Assembly: GCF_014695395.1 (NCBI RefSeq)
Contig: NZ_JACJOF010000044.1
Location: 1 to 62,114, forward strand
Length of the DNA stretch: 62,114 bases
Reading direction: 5' to 3'
Source: Nodosilinea sp. FACHB-131
GTDB lineage: Bacteria; Cyanobacteriota; Cyanobacteriia; Phormidesmidales; Phormidesmidaceae
The translations under genes were made by a program, and so were the position numbers. Below are positions 36,261 to 45,146 of the stretch, one piece after another (within the stretch, counting starts at the first letter, position 1; each line of letters starts with the position of its first letter). The notes below the pieces were generated by a model. It made no database searches. It was not told the origin of the DNA and saw nothing but the letters and a program-made list of their open reading frames with translations.

Positions 36261-36808
36261 TCAATTGCTCCGGCGAAAGTCACAGGGCATGATTGGGTTT
36301 GGTTGGCTCCAGAAGTTCAGCCGCTGCTGGCTGGCCTCGGCCTCGGCAGCTTGAAGGGCGTTACTTGTCTCTGGGCAGCTGCGGAGGAACTGGGTATAGA
36401 CCACGGCGTAGCCCTCCTGCACCAGCTGAAGGTTGATGTTCTGGCCATTGGCGTAGACCTCGGCCACGGTGCGCCCGTAGCGATCGATATCCGCTTCTCT
36501 GAACTGAATGGTTGAGTCTCTGGGTGAGAGCTGGCGCAGGCGAGCGGTAGCTGCTGGCCCCAGGGTGCTTGATCGGTCTCAGGAGCATCAATACAGGCCA
36601 GACGCACGGTTACGGTCTGCCCCTGGTAGTTGATCCTCATCGTGTCGCCATCGCCTACAGAGATGACCGTCGCGGAGGGAAAGTTGAGGCTGGCTACTGC
36701 TGTGGTAATTGCGCTGGTGCCGGTGGCCTGGGGCACCTCGACGGCGGTGGAGCAGGCCGCTAGGGTGGCCAGGGCCAGAGGTGAGAGCAGTTACCAGAGT
36801 CTAGACAT
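36261..36808 (-). pseudogene. Thermonuclease-like (SNase) lipoprotein, broken twice
   Basis: From ATG 36808: MSRLW, then an in-frame TAA (36791-36793), then LLSPLALATLAACS, a lipobox. Next VISVGDGDTMRINYQGQTVT and VRLACIDAPETDQAPWGQQ, the SNase strand with Asp and Arg. The frame is lost at the CAGCAGCTACC stretch near 36555 and resumes in another frame as ATARLRQLSPRDSTIQFREA, DIDRYGRTVAEVYANGQNIN and MPCDFRRSN-stop. Two independent lesions mean a dead gene. Confidence 0.85.
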
Positions 36809-36834
36809 GATGGAGCTACCTACTTTAAGGCCTA

Positions 36835-37029
36835 GAACACTATTTCACTCATAACGGCATTGACTACCGCATCGAGTTAAAAGAATTCAGCTACAGACTC
36901 TATCTGTGTGAACCTATCGGGCTGTGGGAGGGTGCGTTAGGCATGGCGGCTATGAGTATAGAGGCAACCATATTTAAGTCCGTCGAAGGGGATGCCGGGG
37001 CTCATTCTAACGATGACAACATTCCATAA
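36835..37029 (+). pseudogene. 5'-truncated small protein remnant
   Basis: After a TAA the frame reads HYFTHNGIDYRIELKEFSYR, LYLCEPIGLWEGALGMA and ends DDNIP-stop, clearly protein-like, but with no start codon near its beginning. AAAGCCTC...GAGCTTTTTT right after it looks like a terminator. Family not recognised. Confidence 0.35.
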
Positions 37030-37126
37030 AGCCTCTGGCTATGCTGCTAGGAGCTTTTTTGTGATTAGACTCAGTTTTGTCCCTGGGTTGAGGTGCGATC
37101 TCATCGCCTTAAGGAGGGAGTGTTGA

Positions 37127-37675
37127 TTAATACGATAAAGCGTTGATCGCCTTCCTCTTCTGCTCCGGGCTCACCTCCAGATAGCGCTGCAGGCTGGCCA
37201 AGCTCCGGTGGCCACTAATCTCCTGAATCACCCGCAGGGGAACCCCGGCATTGCTTAGGTTGGTGAGAGCCGTACGCCGGAAGCTGTGGGTGCTAATCCC
37301 CAGCCCATCCAGCCCAGCGTAGGCCAGCGCCTGGTCGAGCAGCCAATCTGCCGACGACCGCGCCAACCGGCCACAACCATGCCGACCCGGAAACAGGTAG
37401 TCAGCTCCGCCGTTGTCATAGGCCGCCAACAGCAACGCCAGTTTGGGGTGAAGGTCGATTTGTCGGGTGGCCAGCTTACCCTTCGTTGCCTTAGCGGGCA
37501 GCACCAGCACCGCCCCCTTGATGTCGCCGGTTCGCAGGGCGATCGCCTCGCTCACCCGCAGCCCGCCGTAGAGCAGGATGCCGAACAGGGCTCGATCGCG
37601 GGGGGAGTCCATCGCCGCAAACAGCCGGGCAATTTCGTCGTGGGTTAATACTTTCGCCTGGCCGTTAGTGCTCAT
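37127..37675 (-). CDS. Short tyrosine recombinase, second copy
   Basis: 182 residues. Arg in YGGLRVSEAIAL, Lys in LPAKATKGKLATRQ, HSFRRTALTNL, GHRSLASLQ and Tyr in QRYLEVSPEQ: full catalytic set, no N-terminal domain. It is related to the enzyme at 25653-26279 (HxFRR, GHxSLASL.xYL) but GC-rich and clearly a separate gene. A nested inverted repeat lies just upstream (37749-37889), a candidate site. Next to the partition module, where plasmid resolvases usually sit, so dimer resolution is the likely job. Confidence 0.85.
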   Translation of the reverse strand: MSTNGQAKVLTHDEIARLFAAMDSPRDRALFGILLYGGLRVSEAIALRTGDIKGAVLVLPAKATKGKLATRQIDLHPKLALLLAAYDNGGADYLFPGRHGCGRLARSSADWLLDQALAYAGLDGLGISTHSFRRTALTNLSNAGVPLRVIQEISGHRSLASLQRYLEVSPEQKRKAINALSY

Positions 37676-37748
37676 GGGATCAGTCGTGTGCCTGCTTTGC
37701 TTTACTAGACAGTATTAATATTTCGTACAGTAAAATTCACGAGTTTAT

Positions 37749-37889
37749 AAGGGTTTCCGGGTGTTGGGTCGTGCGGTCGGCCTACGTCTCACCTGAGACA
37801 GCCGGAAACCCTTGATTTTTCGTTGCGGCGTCTCATGGCTGGAATAATGAGACAAAAGTCGGCCGCCTTTGCCTCATTATTCCAGCCAT
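37749..37889. promoter_or_regulatory. Nested inverted repeats upstream of the recombinase: candidate res/attachment region
   Basis: Outer pair AAGGGTTTCCGG (37749-37760) / CCGGAAACCCTT (37802-37813), with GTCTCACCTGAGAC inside; then ATGGCTGGAATAATGAG (37835-37851) with its exact reverse complement (37873-37889) around a 21-bp loop. The region begins 74 bp before the recombinase start codon. Confidence 0.45.
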
Positions 37890-37907
37890 TACCCAGGAGC
37901 CCTAGCT

Positions 37908-38083
37908 ATGCAACTCACCTATCGCGGCCAACCTTCCAAAACCTCTGCCACTGTCATCGATGCGATCGCCACCAGCGAAACCGCTACTTTCATAGACCAG
38001 CTCTATGCCCGAGACAATTTGCCGTCGCCCAGCGTCAGCAGCCCGCTCAACTGATCTATCGCGGCGTTCGCTACGCTCGCTAA
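37908..38083 (+). pseudogene. DUF4278-like small protein, frameshifted
   Basis: ATG behind AGGAG; MQLTYRGQPSKTSATVIDAI then IDQLYAR, a 2-base insertion (GA), then in the other frame QFAVAQRQQPAQLIYRGVRY AR-stop. LTYRG at the start and LIYRG near the end are the hallmarks of this cyanobacterial family. Confidence 0.6.
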
Positions 38084-38154
38084 ACCGTCAGCTTTCTCTC
38101 AGACATCCTCTACACTCCTCCCAACTCCCTACTATTGCCAGCGGGATTTTTTAT

Positions 38155-38925
38155 TATCTGCTTAGCCGATTAATTGATTAGTCAGATAAGCAACTCACCG
38201 TCAGGGAGCAAAAAGAGCAACTGTTTTGCTTAAGCGATTCAGCGATTAAGCATTTATCCTGAAACTTAACCCGGGCTCCCGTTAAGCGAGCAGAATAAGG
38301 TACTGGAATAGTGCTCGTGGGGGATGCCCCGACATTGAGTTTGTAGCACCCCTAGCCCAGCGTATTGGTGGCGGCTCACCACCAGTCTCAACAATAGAGC
38401 TTGTCTAGATACAGTTCTGCGGACCATCATAAGGATGAATGGCTAGCCTCCTAGAGATCAGGGGATTTGGGTGAGGGCGACTCAACCCCTGAGATTTCGG
38501 CAGCAGATTTGGAACAAGCCTCTCATGATCTATCACCGTCTACACCCGAACTGCCGAAACAGTCGCCTTGACCAATAGCACTGGTCAAGGAAATACAGGT
38601 ACAGCTTGGGGCGGGCGCCCTTCCAAACAACCAGTTAATCGATTAACTGATTAACCATTAAACTATTTAGCCGCTTAATCAAAACGCATACCAGAAAGTG
38701 ACCTCTACCTAGGGTATCCAACGCTGCCCACGGATATGGTATGGACAAGCAGCCGCTCGCCTAGCACCAGATTAGCCTTCTCGAAGGCAGTTATCGACCG
38801 ACTGCTGATTCGATTAAGCAATTAACTGATTAATCGTTTATTCGAATCATCGATTAAGCGATAGAATTCGACTAGCCAGTCAAGCGCTTAGTCGACTGAC
38901 TGCTTAACCGATTAATCGGACAAGC
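38155..38925. repeat. GATTAA/TTAATC repeat clusters: candidate centromere of the partition system
   Basis: Short A/T-rich units of the type CGATTAA, TGATTAA, GCTTAA and their complements cluster at about 38160-38260, 38632-38690 and 38810-38925, directly before parA, and continue inside parA (39355-39410), after the RHH gene (39776-39812) and before 40077 (40030-40065). Type Ib partition operons have the centromere upstream of parA and bind it with the RHH partner. A hairpin CCTTGACCAatagcacTGGTCAAGG lies at 38566-38590. Confidence 0.6.
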
Positions 38926-38927
38926 AA

Positions 38928-39524
38928 ATGATTATCACTGTTGCTGGTTTCAAAGGTGGAGTTGGCAAAACCACCACCGCTGTACACTTAGCCTGCTACT
39001 TTGCCAAAAAGTCTGACAAAACTCTGCTGGTTGATGGCGATCCCAACCGCTCATCCCTCTCTTGGTCAAAACGAGGAACACTACCCTTTCAGGTCTGCGA
39101 CTTGATGTCGGCGGCTAAAGCTTCCAGAGGCAAAGAGCACGTCGTTGTCGATACTGAGGCCCATCCCGACCAAGACGAGCTAGAGGCATTGGCTGAAGGC
39201 TGCGATCTGTTGGTGTTGCCTTCCACCCCCGACGCTCTGGCCCTAGAGGCTCTGCTGGCCACCGTCGACAACCTTCAGAACCTGACCTCCTACGGCGTGG
39301 TGCTTACGATGGTCGACAGCCGCAAAAAAGGCACCGCCACCCAAGCGAAAGAAACGCTTAACCGATTAAGCATTCCAGTGTTTAATCAAATGATTAGGCG
39401 CTTAACCGCTTATGAGAAAGCGGCCCTGGTCGGGGTGCCTGTGTATGAAACGGGCGATCGCTTTGGCCGCATCGCCTGGGGGGAGTATGAATCGTTAGCC
39501 AAGGAGATCGAAAGCCGTGCCTGA
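38928..39524 (+). CDS. parA: ParA-type partition ATPase
   Basis: 198 residues. Deviant Walker A KGGVGKTT at 9-16, Walker A' LLVDGDPNRSS, B motif VVVDTEAHP. It lacks an N-terminal HTH, so it is the short (type Ib) ParA that relies on a separate DNA-binding partner. The stop overlaps the GTG of the next gene by 8 bases. Function: plasmid segregation by movement over the nucleoid. Confidence 0.9.
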   Translation: MIITVAGFKGGVGKTTTAVHLACYFAKKSDKTLLVDGDPNRSSLSWSKRGTLPFQVCDLMSAAKASRGKEHVVVDTEAHPDQDELEALAEGCDLLVLPSTPDALALEALLATVDNLQNLTSYGVVLTMVDSRKKGTATQAKETLNRLSIPVFNQMIRRLTAYEKAALVGVPVYETGDRFGRIAWGEYESLAKEIESRA

Positions 39525-39780
39525 TGCCGCAAATATGTTTGACCGATTGGCCCAGAAACGCGAAAAGGGAAAAGCAGCCCCAGCGCCGGAGACGGAACCC
39601 AAGAAACGGCAGCGCAAAGCCACCGGTAAGCGCTCTGACCCCAACTACATTCAGGTAGGGGCATATATCCCCATCGAGTTGAATAAGAGCGTGAAGCGTC
39701 TACTGGTGGATGATGATAAAGACTTTTCAGACCTGGTATCCGAACTTCTAGAACAATGGGTTCGGGAAAACAATGCTTAA
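39517..39780 (+). CDS. Small RHH-type partition partner
   Basis: 87 residues from GTG 39517, overlapping parA by 8 nt (coupled). Basic N-terminal arm (EPKKRQRKATGKRSDPNYIQ) then GAYIPIELNKSVKRLL and FSDLVSELLEQWV, a ribbon-helix-helix fold. By position and design this is the centromere-binding protein (ParG/ParB-like role). Confidence 0.75.
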   Translation: MPDAANMFDRLAQKREKGKAAPAPETEPKKRQRKATGKRSDPNYIQVGAYIPIELNKSVKRLLVDDDKDFSDLVSELLEQWVRENNA

Positions 39781-40076
39781 TCAGCTAATTGATTAACTGA
39801 TTAAGCATTATACCCAATCCCGTTGGATTTCGGTCACCTTCAATCCTTTGTTAGGAGTGCAGTCTAGCCCATCCCTGCTCAAATTTCGGACACCCTATTT
39901 AACCTCCGGCCTACAGACACCCCTGCATCGTCTACAACACGATCCAGCTTTATTTAGATCGCCCTTCTTCCCTGGCTGCATAGGAGTTAGGAGCGCAATC
40001 GCCCAAAAGTGGATCACCCTCTGCCACGCCCCTATTAACCAGCTAATCAATTAATCACTTAAGCAGTTCTCCGTTC
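39781..40076. other. Intergenic with GATTAA-type repeats
   Basis: Repeat copies flank it (39781-39812 and 40030-40065). No gene. Confidence 0.45.
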
Positions 40077-41147
40077 ATGTCTAAAGCTCCTACCCTATTC
40101 CCTGACGACGAGAACTACTTTGCGCTGCTAAACGGGCTGAAGCAGCGGATTCGCACGGCTCAAGTCAAAGCAGCCTTAGCAGTGAACCAGGAGCTGATCT
40201 TGCTGTACTGGGAGATTGGGCGCGAGATTCTGAAACGACAACAAGTCGAAGGTTGGGGCAGTAAGGTTATTGAGCGCTTGGCCAAAGACTTGAAACGGGA
40301 ATTCCCGGATATGAAGGGTTTCTCGCGAACCAACCTGATGTATATGCGAGCATTTGCCGAGGCCTATCCAGACGAGCAATTTGTCCTACAAGGCGTAGGA
40401 CAAATTCCCTGGGGACACAATCAGACACTGTTGAACAAACTCGACAGCCCGGAACAACGTCTCTGGTACGCCCGCAAGGTTGTTGAATTTGGCTGGAGTC
40501 GCAACATCCTAGATCTACAGATCGACACCAACCTGTTTGCCCGCCAGGGCGGTGCCATTACTAACTTCAAGCGCACCCTGCCACCTGAACAGTCAGACCT
40601 GAGCCGCGAGCTGCTGAAAGACCCCTACAACTTCGAGTTTTTAGCCCTCGCTGATGATGTGCAGGAGCGTGACCTAGAGCGGGCTCTGGTAGAGCGCATC
40701 CGTGACTTTTTGCTAGAGCTGGGGGTAGGGTTTGCCTTTGTGGGCAGCCAATACCGGCTTGAGGTAGACGGCGACGAATACTTTATTGACCTACTGTTCT
40801 ACCACCTGAAGCTACATCGTTACGTGGTCATAGACCTCAAGGTGACGGAGTTTAAGCCGGAGTACGCAGGCAAGATGAATTTCTACATCAGCGCTGTCAA
40901 CCACCTGCTATGCGACGAGCGGGACGAAGCCACCATTGGCATCATCTTGTGCAAGTCCAAGAAGCGCACCACCGTTGAATTTGCCCTGGACACAGTGCAG
41001 AACCCTATTGGCGTGGCCACCTACAAGCTGCGCGAAGAGCTGCCACCAGCCTTACAGGGATGCCTACCCACCGCTGAGCAGTTGGAGATGGAACTAGATG
41101 CAGCCATTAGGGAAATTGGGGCTGAGCAGGATAACTCTCCTCTGTGA
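40077..41147 (+). CDS. PDDEXK nuclease of the DUF1016 (YhcG) family
   Basis: 356 residues. N-terminal DUF1016 domain (LLYWEIGREILKRQQVEGWG, RLAKDLKREFPDMKGFSRTN) and C-terminal nuclease part: FVGSQYRLEVDGDEYFIDLL, FYHLKLHRYVVIDLKVTEF, with Asp and D/E-x-K (IDLK) visible. Full length. Family members are recombination-promoting or restriction-linked nucleases; here it is a plasmid gene just after the partition operon. No partner gene seen. Confidence 0.85.
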   Translation: MSKAPTLFPDDENYFALLNGLKQRIRTAQVKAALAVNQELILLYWEIGREILKRQQVEGWGSKVIERLAKDLKREFPDMKGFSRTNLMYMRAFAEAYPDEQFVLQGVGQIPWGHNQTLLNKLDSPEQRLWYARKVVEFGWSRNILDLQIDTNLFARQGGAITNFKRTLPPEQSDLSRELLKDPYNFEFLALADDVQERDLERALVERIRDFLLELGVGFAFVGSQYRLEVDGDEYFIDLLFYHLKLHRYVVIDLKVTEFKPEYAGKMNFYISAVNHLLCDERDEATIGIILCKSKKRTTVEFALDTVQNPIGVATYKLREELPPALQGCLPTAEQLEMELDAAIREIGAEQDNSPL

Positions 41148-41261
41148 CACCGATAGGCTAATAGCGAGTAACCGCCATCTTTCACGTAGTTTGGATCACC
41201 CTGAAAAGATCTAAAGGTAAGGGTTTGAGGTACCTAGGTCCTCTAATTTGAATTACCTTAT

Positions 41262-42908
41262 TTACCTGTCAACCACACGCAGATGATAGAGCAGTAGGAA
41301 CCGATCCTCGTCCGTCAGCTCAGACCAGCGCTTGCCCTCAAATCGATCGGATATGAATTGTCGGATCACCTCCCCAGACCAACCCAGGCTCCTAATCTGG
41401 TGTTGAATCTGCTCATGCAGGGCTGGGTCATAGGCAGCAGGCTCAGCTTCCTGTGGAAAAGAGGATGAGTCCCCCCGTACCCCCCTGTTTGGAGAAAAAA
41501 AGTTTATATCCGACCCCAACGCACCGGCGCAAAGCGCCTCACCCTTCATATCTCTCTCTGAGGGGTGTAATTCCTTAGTTTCTAAGGGGTCTAGCGATTC
41601 TGGTATCGCTTCAGATGTCACCTCTTCAGGAGCTGGAAAGCTTGCTATCAGGGCGATTACACCCTTTTGATGCTCGGGGTGCCAGAGGCGGAGGTGCTTG
41701 TAGAGGGTCTGCTGGCTAACTCTGGCTCCTTGGGCGATCGCTTTGGCTCTGGCTGTAATCTGCTCAGGCAACTCTCCCGCCTGCTCTAAGTTGGTGTAGG
41801 TAGCACGAATGCGGTGCTGAGCGTCTTCGGTCTGGCGCTGGTTGAAGGGCACCAGGTTGTTTTTGGGGTGGCAGGTGTCGCGGGTAGGGGTAGTGCCCAG
41901 AGGCCAGTAGTAGCCCTCGACGGCTCTGGCCCAGGCGATGACCTTGCGCTCGATCTCATGCGGGTGGCGGCAGTACAGCTCGTAGCCGGGGCAGGTGAGG
42001 GCGATGCGTAGGGTGTAGTCGATCAGGGCTTGGCCCTGAAGGCCTTCGAAGACACGGCCGTAACAAGCGATGGTTTTGAGCAGGTGGTTGGTTTGCCCGT
42101 AGGCGGTCCAGCCTTCGGTAATTTCCAGATCCAGGTCGTGTCGCCAGCTCTCGACGGGGTGGCTGCGGCGTTTGGGCCGCTTGCGGTGGTTGTCGCGGCC
42201 AATCTTCATCGCATGGCACAGGGTGTCCATGTCTTGGTGGCCAGCGGCGCCATCCCAGAGCCAGAAGAACCGGGCTAGGCTGTCGCCAATGGGGTTGAGA
42301 TCGTCGTCGAGTAGGCAGGAGCCGCTGCCAGGCTGGAGCGGTAGCCGGTGCCCCATGTATTCAATGAAGGCTTGAACGCCGTAGGCTTTGACGTTAGGGA
42401 AGATTTCGAGTTGCCCAGCCTGGAGCCGAAACCCCTGGGCTTTGAGGCATTCTTTGAGGGCGACGGCCAGGTTAAAGGTGTTGACCCGCTCAGCAAAGGG
42501 GAGGTAGAGGTGCAGGCCACCACTCCAGCTAGAGCGCAGCAGCAGGGTGCGGGTAATGCCGATGGTCTCTAGGGCAGCGCGGATCTGGGCCACCCCGTCG
42601 GCGGTGCAGTAGTCGCCGCCGGCGTCGAGGTCGAGCAGGGCGTAGCGGGTGTCGTGGGTAAAGCGGACGCCGATCAGCTGGTTGGCGTCTTGCCAGTGAT
42701 TCCAGAGCACCCGGGGCCGCAGCGGATAGTCTTTAACAGTCGTCCAGGCGGCTTTAGCGGTGGCATCATCCGGCACGTCGGCGCGGATGAAGTTCCAGGG
42801 GTAGTGGCCAAAGAGTTCACACAGCCGCTGGCCCGTGGGGTCAGCGGGGAGGGGTTCAGAACGGGGAGCCTTACGCGACTCCTCGCCCCATCCTGTCGAT
42901 GCGGTCAT
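41262..42908 (-). CDS. Primase-like (AEP fold) plasmid replication protein, copy 2
   Basis: 548 residues, ATG behind AGGAGAG. YALLDLDAGGDY (91-95 core), SGGLHLYLPF (129-136), FNLAVALKECLKAQGF, LEIFPNVKAY, HRLPLQPGSGS, GQTNHLLKTIACYGRVF, CRHPHEIERKVIAWAR: same order as 11933-13789, roughly 35-40% alike in the core by eye. GC-rich and next to the partition module, so this is probably the original replication gene of the plasmid. The C-terminal part has an HTH-like ARVSQQTLYKHLRLWHPEH. Confidence 0.6.
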   Translation of the reverse strand: MTASTGWGEESRKAPRSEPLPADPTGQRLCELFGHYPWNFIRADVPDDATAKAAWTTVKDYPLRPRVLWNHWQDANQLIGVRFTHDTRYALLDLDAGGDYCTADGVAQIRAALETIGITRTLLLRSSWSGGLHLYLPFAERVNTFNLAVALKECLKAQGFRLQAGQLEIFPNVKAYGVQAFIEYMGHRLPLQPGSGSCLLDDDLNPIGDSLARFFWLWDGAAGHQDMDTLCHAMKIGRDNHRKRPKRRSHPVESWRHDLDLEITEGWTAYGQTNHLLKTIACYGRVFEGLQGQALIDYTLRIALTCPGYELYCRHPHEIERKVIAWARAVEGYYWPLGTTPTRDTCHPKNNLVPFNQRQTEDAQHRIRATYTNLEQAGELPEQITARAKAIAQGARVSQQTLYKHLRLWHPEHQKGVIALIASFPAPEEVTSEAIPESLDPLETKELHPSERDMKGEALCAGALGSDINFFSPNRGVRGDSSSFPQEAEPAAYDPALHEQIQHQIRSLGWSGEVIRQFISDRFEGKRWSELTDEDRFLLLYHLRVVDR

Positions 42909-42959
42909 GGGGGCCTCTCTCTCCTAAAAAAGAGCAATGAGTATTGCCCCGAGAGAGAT

Positions 42960-43066
42960 CCGGTGTTACCATAGCCGCATAAGAATTGAGTGCGCGACTC
43001 GGGACTGGTCCTCTCGGGTTTTCGCTTTTTAAAGAGCCGGTGGCATGTGCTGCCGGTTCTTTTTGC
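42960..43066 (+). ncRNA. Possible small RNA opposite the replication gene leader, ending in a terminator
   Basis: TTGCCC (42937) and TTACCAT (42965) could be -35/-10 boxes. Downstream, GAGCCGGTGGCA...TGCCGGTTC followed by five T is a good intrinsic terminator (43034-43065), with no ORF in between. Counter-transcribed RNA from rep leaders is a usual copy-control device; this is only a candidate. Confidence 0.35.
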
Positions 43067-43256
43067 CTATTAAGGGTCTGGTCAGGACGCTTAACACTGA
43101 TTAACGCGATCGCCAGGGGGTCAACCCAGCAGGGCGTCAATCATGGCCAGGATCATAGTACAGGTGTCTAGACCGGGCAAGGCAAACGCTAAAAATTAGG
43201 TTCATGGGTGTTTTAGGGTGGGTATCGGCCTCCTAACGTGCAACAAAAAACTGTGG

Positions 43257-43565
43257 TTACCGCTCGCTTGGCGGTAGCTGCCAGGGCTCTAGTCCAGCGT
43301 TGCGGAGGTGCTGAATCTGAATCTGACTATGCCCTTGTTCTGGCGAATTCACTTCAATACTGTCCGGCGTATAAGCTTCGCTCCATAAAGCTTTGATGCC
43401 CCTTGAGTCTAAAAACCGTCGGGCGTTAATTTCAGGCTTGCCCACGCTTTCAGCCATCTGGGTTGGGCTTATTCGATAAGAGCCATCGGACAGCTGAAAA
43501 CTATCGACCGACAGCGTGCCGATCTGCACCGTGGCGCGTTTAGCTTTGTCGCTGGAGGTGCTCAT
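43257..43565 (-). CDS. Hypothetical protein, 102 residues, second gene of a coupled pair
   Basis: VQIGTLSVDSFQLSDGSYRI then SPTQMAESVGKPEINARRFL DSRGIK: pattern seen in cyanobacterial phage-antirepressor-like proteins with a short N-terminal DNA-binding domain; not certain. The ATG overlaps the stop of the upstream 57-residue gene as ATGA, so they are translated together. Confidence 0.5.
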   Translation of the reverse strand: MSTSSDKAKRATVQIGTLSVDSFQLSDGSYRISPTQMAESVGKPEINARRFLDSRGIKALWSEAYTPDSIEVNSPEQGHSQIQIQHLRNAGLEPWQLPPSER

Positions 43566-43735
43566 GATTTGCTGGTCTTACCTTCTAATGCCTCAACCCG
43601 CTCAAACACCAGCACTCGCAACTTTGCGCCAAAGCTTAGTTCTTTCCAGCTCAGGTCATCGCGGCAAGACTCGATCCGCTTTTTGTCGTCATCTGATATT
43701 TCTAGCGAGTAGCGGGCCATCACAGCTTTGCTCAT
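43562..43735 (-). CDS. Small CopG/RHH-like protein, 57 residues
   Basis: MSKAVMARYSLEISDDDKKR, IESCRDDLSWKELSFGAKLR, VLVFERVEALEGKTSKS: a beta strand followed by two helices, as in RHH regulators. GAGGTG lies just before the ATG. ATGA overlap with the next gene. It starts at the edge of the GGCTCA/TGAGCC region and may be the repressor that binds there. Confidence 0.5.
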   Translation of the reverse strand: MSKAVMARYSLEISDDDKKRIESCRDDLSWKELSFGAKLRVLVFERVEALEGKTSKS

Positions 43736-43770
43736 TCATCACCTCGATTAAAACACTTTGGTCTGATTAT

Positions 43771-43879
43771 GGCTCAATCCACCGAATCTGAGCCATTGGT
43801 TGCAAGTTTAGCTCAAATTGAGTATAAGTGAGCCAAGACGCGAAACGGCATAGGTACAGGGTCGGGCCTAGTTGGCTCA
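43771..43879. promoter_or_regulatory. Divergent control region with GGCTCA/TGAGCC repeats
   Basis: GGCTCA at 43771 and TGAGCC at 43789 form an inverted pair; further copies are GCTCA/TGAGT around 43811-43822, TGAGCC at 43829 and GGCTCA at 43874. They lie between the divergent genes starting at 43735 (minus) and 43942 (plus) and overlap a TATAAG-type box near 43823. Confidence 0.55.
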
Positions 43880-43941
43880 CTCTTTGCCGTGCCATGACGC
43901 GCCTACCCCGTACCCGCAACGGTTCAAAGGATTTTTCAGCT

Positions 43942-44517
43942 ATGACCGAACCCGTCAGCCTGCACTCGTTCTGCAAAGAGAACGGCAACCTACCCAAAAC
44001 TTCCGTGCGCCGTTGGCTCAATGACAACGGCTACAGCACCAGCGACGGACTCAGCCCCGCTGCTGTAGAAGCGGCGCTCGCGCAGTTCTGCCCCACGCCT
44101 GCACCCGCTGCGCCCGATATGGCTGGCTTGACTATCCATGCCGGCAACCACTGCACGACTATCGACCTACCCAATTACCAAGGGCTGACCGTTGACCTCG
44201 GACAGTTTCGAGAGTCTGAGGCGCTGGTGATTGATGACCCGTTGGCGGTGGCTGAGCAGTTTTTGCAGGCTGCCGACCTAATTCAAGGTGCACTGGCCGA
44301 TGACCTGGCCGCTCGTGAGCGGCGGCTACGGGCCACGAAGCAGGCCCAAGGTGCGATCGCCGCCAAGGCGCAGGAATTAGCCCTAGAGCAGCGCCTCTAC
44401 CGCCTGCAAACGGCACAGATTGACCAGGCGCAGACCGACGAAACGACCGCCTTAGCCGATGCCCTAGCGCAACTGCAAAGCTTGGGAAAGCCCACCGAGG
44501 CCGACACCGCCGCCTAA
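43942..44517 (+). CDS. Hypothetical protein with N-terminal HTH-like part and coiled C-terminus, 191 residues
   Basis: Start ATG 43942 behind AAAGGA; the frame opens earlier but without support. SLHSFCKENGNLPKTSVRRW LNDNGYS resembles a MerR/phage-regulator-like wing, the middle is acidic beta-rich, and the end (AARERRLRATKQAQGAIAAK AQELALEQRL) is a coiled coil. First gene of a plus-strand series ending at 47694; followed by a strong terminator, so partly separate. Confidence 0.5.
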   Translation: MTEPVSLHSFCKENGNLPKTSVRRWLNDNGYSTSDGLSPAAVEAALAQFCPTPAPAAPDMAGLTIHAGNHCTTIDLPNYQGLTVDLGQFRESEALVIDDPLAVAEQFLQAADLIQGALADDLAARERRLRATKQAQGAIAAKAQELALEQRLYRLQTAQIDQAQTDETTALADALAQLQSLGKPTEADTAA

Positions 44518-44576
44518 TTTTGTTGGCCTTGGCTACGGCTGGGGTTGCGATCGCGCTTTTCATTGCCCACTAAAAA

Positions 44577-44608
44577 CCCCCAGCCGGTTGGCAGACCAGG
44601 GCTGGGGG
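44577..44608 (+). terminator. GC-rich terminator hairpin
   Basis: CCCCCAGCC (44577-44585) / GGCTGGGGG (44600-44608), 14-base loop; weak T content after it. Confidence 0.6.
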
Positions 44609-44647
44609 CATTGCCCGAAAACCATTACGTAAACGGACCCCACCATT

Positions 44648-45118
44648 ATGAAACCAATCCACGGTGTATTCGCCCTGGCCATTGTTGGCACCGCGATACC
44701 CAGCGTTAGCAACCTCGGCAACTTCGCCTCGAAAGTCACCACCGCCCGCGCTGAGGCCAGTCGCATCGGCGATGACATGACTGAGCTCACCCTGAGCCAG
44801 CAGGAGCAGGCGCAAAAAAACGAGGTGGCGATCGCCCGCTATCAAGACGGCTGCATCCCGGTGGTCAGTGTTGACCAGCAGCGCTACGTCTCCCTCGTGC
44901 TCAACCTCCCAGTCATAGACAGCGCGTCCAATCAACCCATCCCGGTGGGCTCCATCGTCTGCGATGCCCACGGCAACACCGGGGTGATTACCGACGACGA
45001 CCGCGACCCCAGCACCCCAGGCGTCACGCAAAAGATGGCCTTCACCGGCAATAAGTCCTTAGTTGACTGGCGCATGAACCAGTACCAGGGGGCCGCCTAC
45101 TACATGCCCTCAAACTAA
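44648..45118 (+). CDS. Hypothetical exported or anchored protein, 156 residues
   Basis: N-terminal MKPIHGVFALAIVGTAIPSV could be a signal or anchor segment. Then a coiled stretch (TELTLSQQEQAQKNEVAIAR) and a beta-rich part (CIPVVSVDQQRYVSLVLNLP, VGSIVCDAHGNTGVITDDD). No family recognised. 28 bp before the next gene, so co-transcribed. Confidence 0.5.
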   Translation: MKPIHGVFALAIVGTAIPSVSNLGNFASKVTTARAEASRIGDDMTELTLSQQEQAQKNEVAIARYQDGCIPVVSVDQQRYVSLVLNLPVIDSASNQPIPVGSIVCDAHGNTGVITDDDRDPSTPGVTQKMAFTGNKSLVDWRMNQYQGAAYYMPSN

Positions 45119-45146
45119 GCCCAGCAAACCTTTAGAGGCTCAACCC

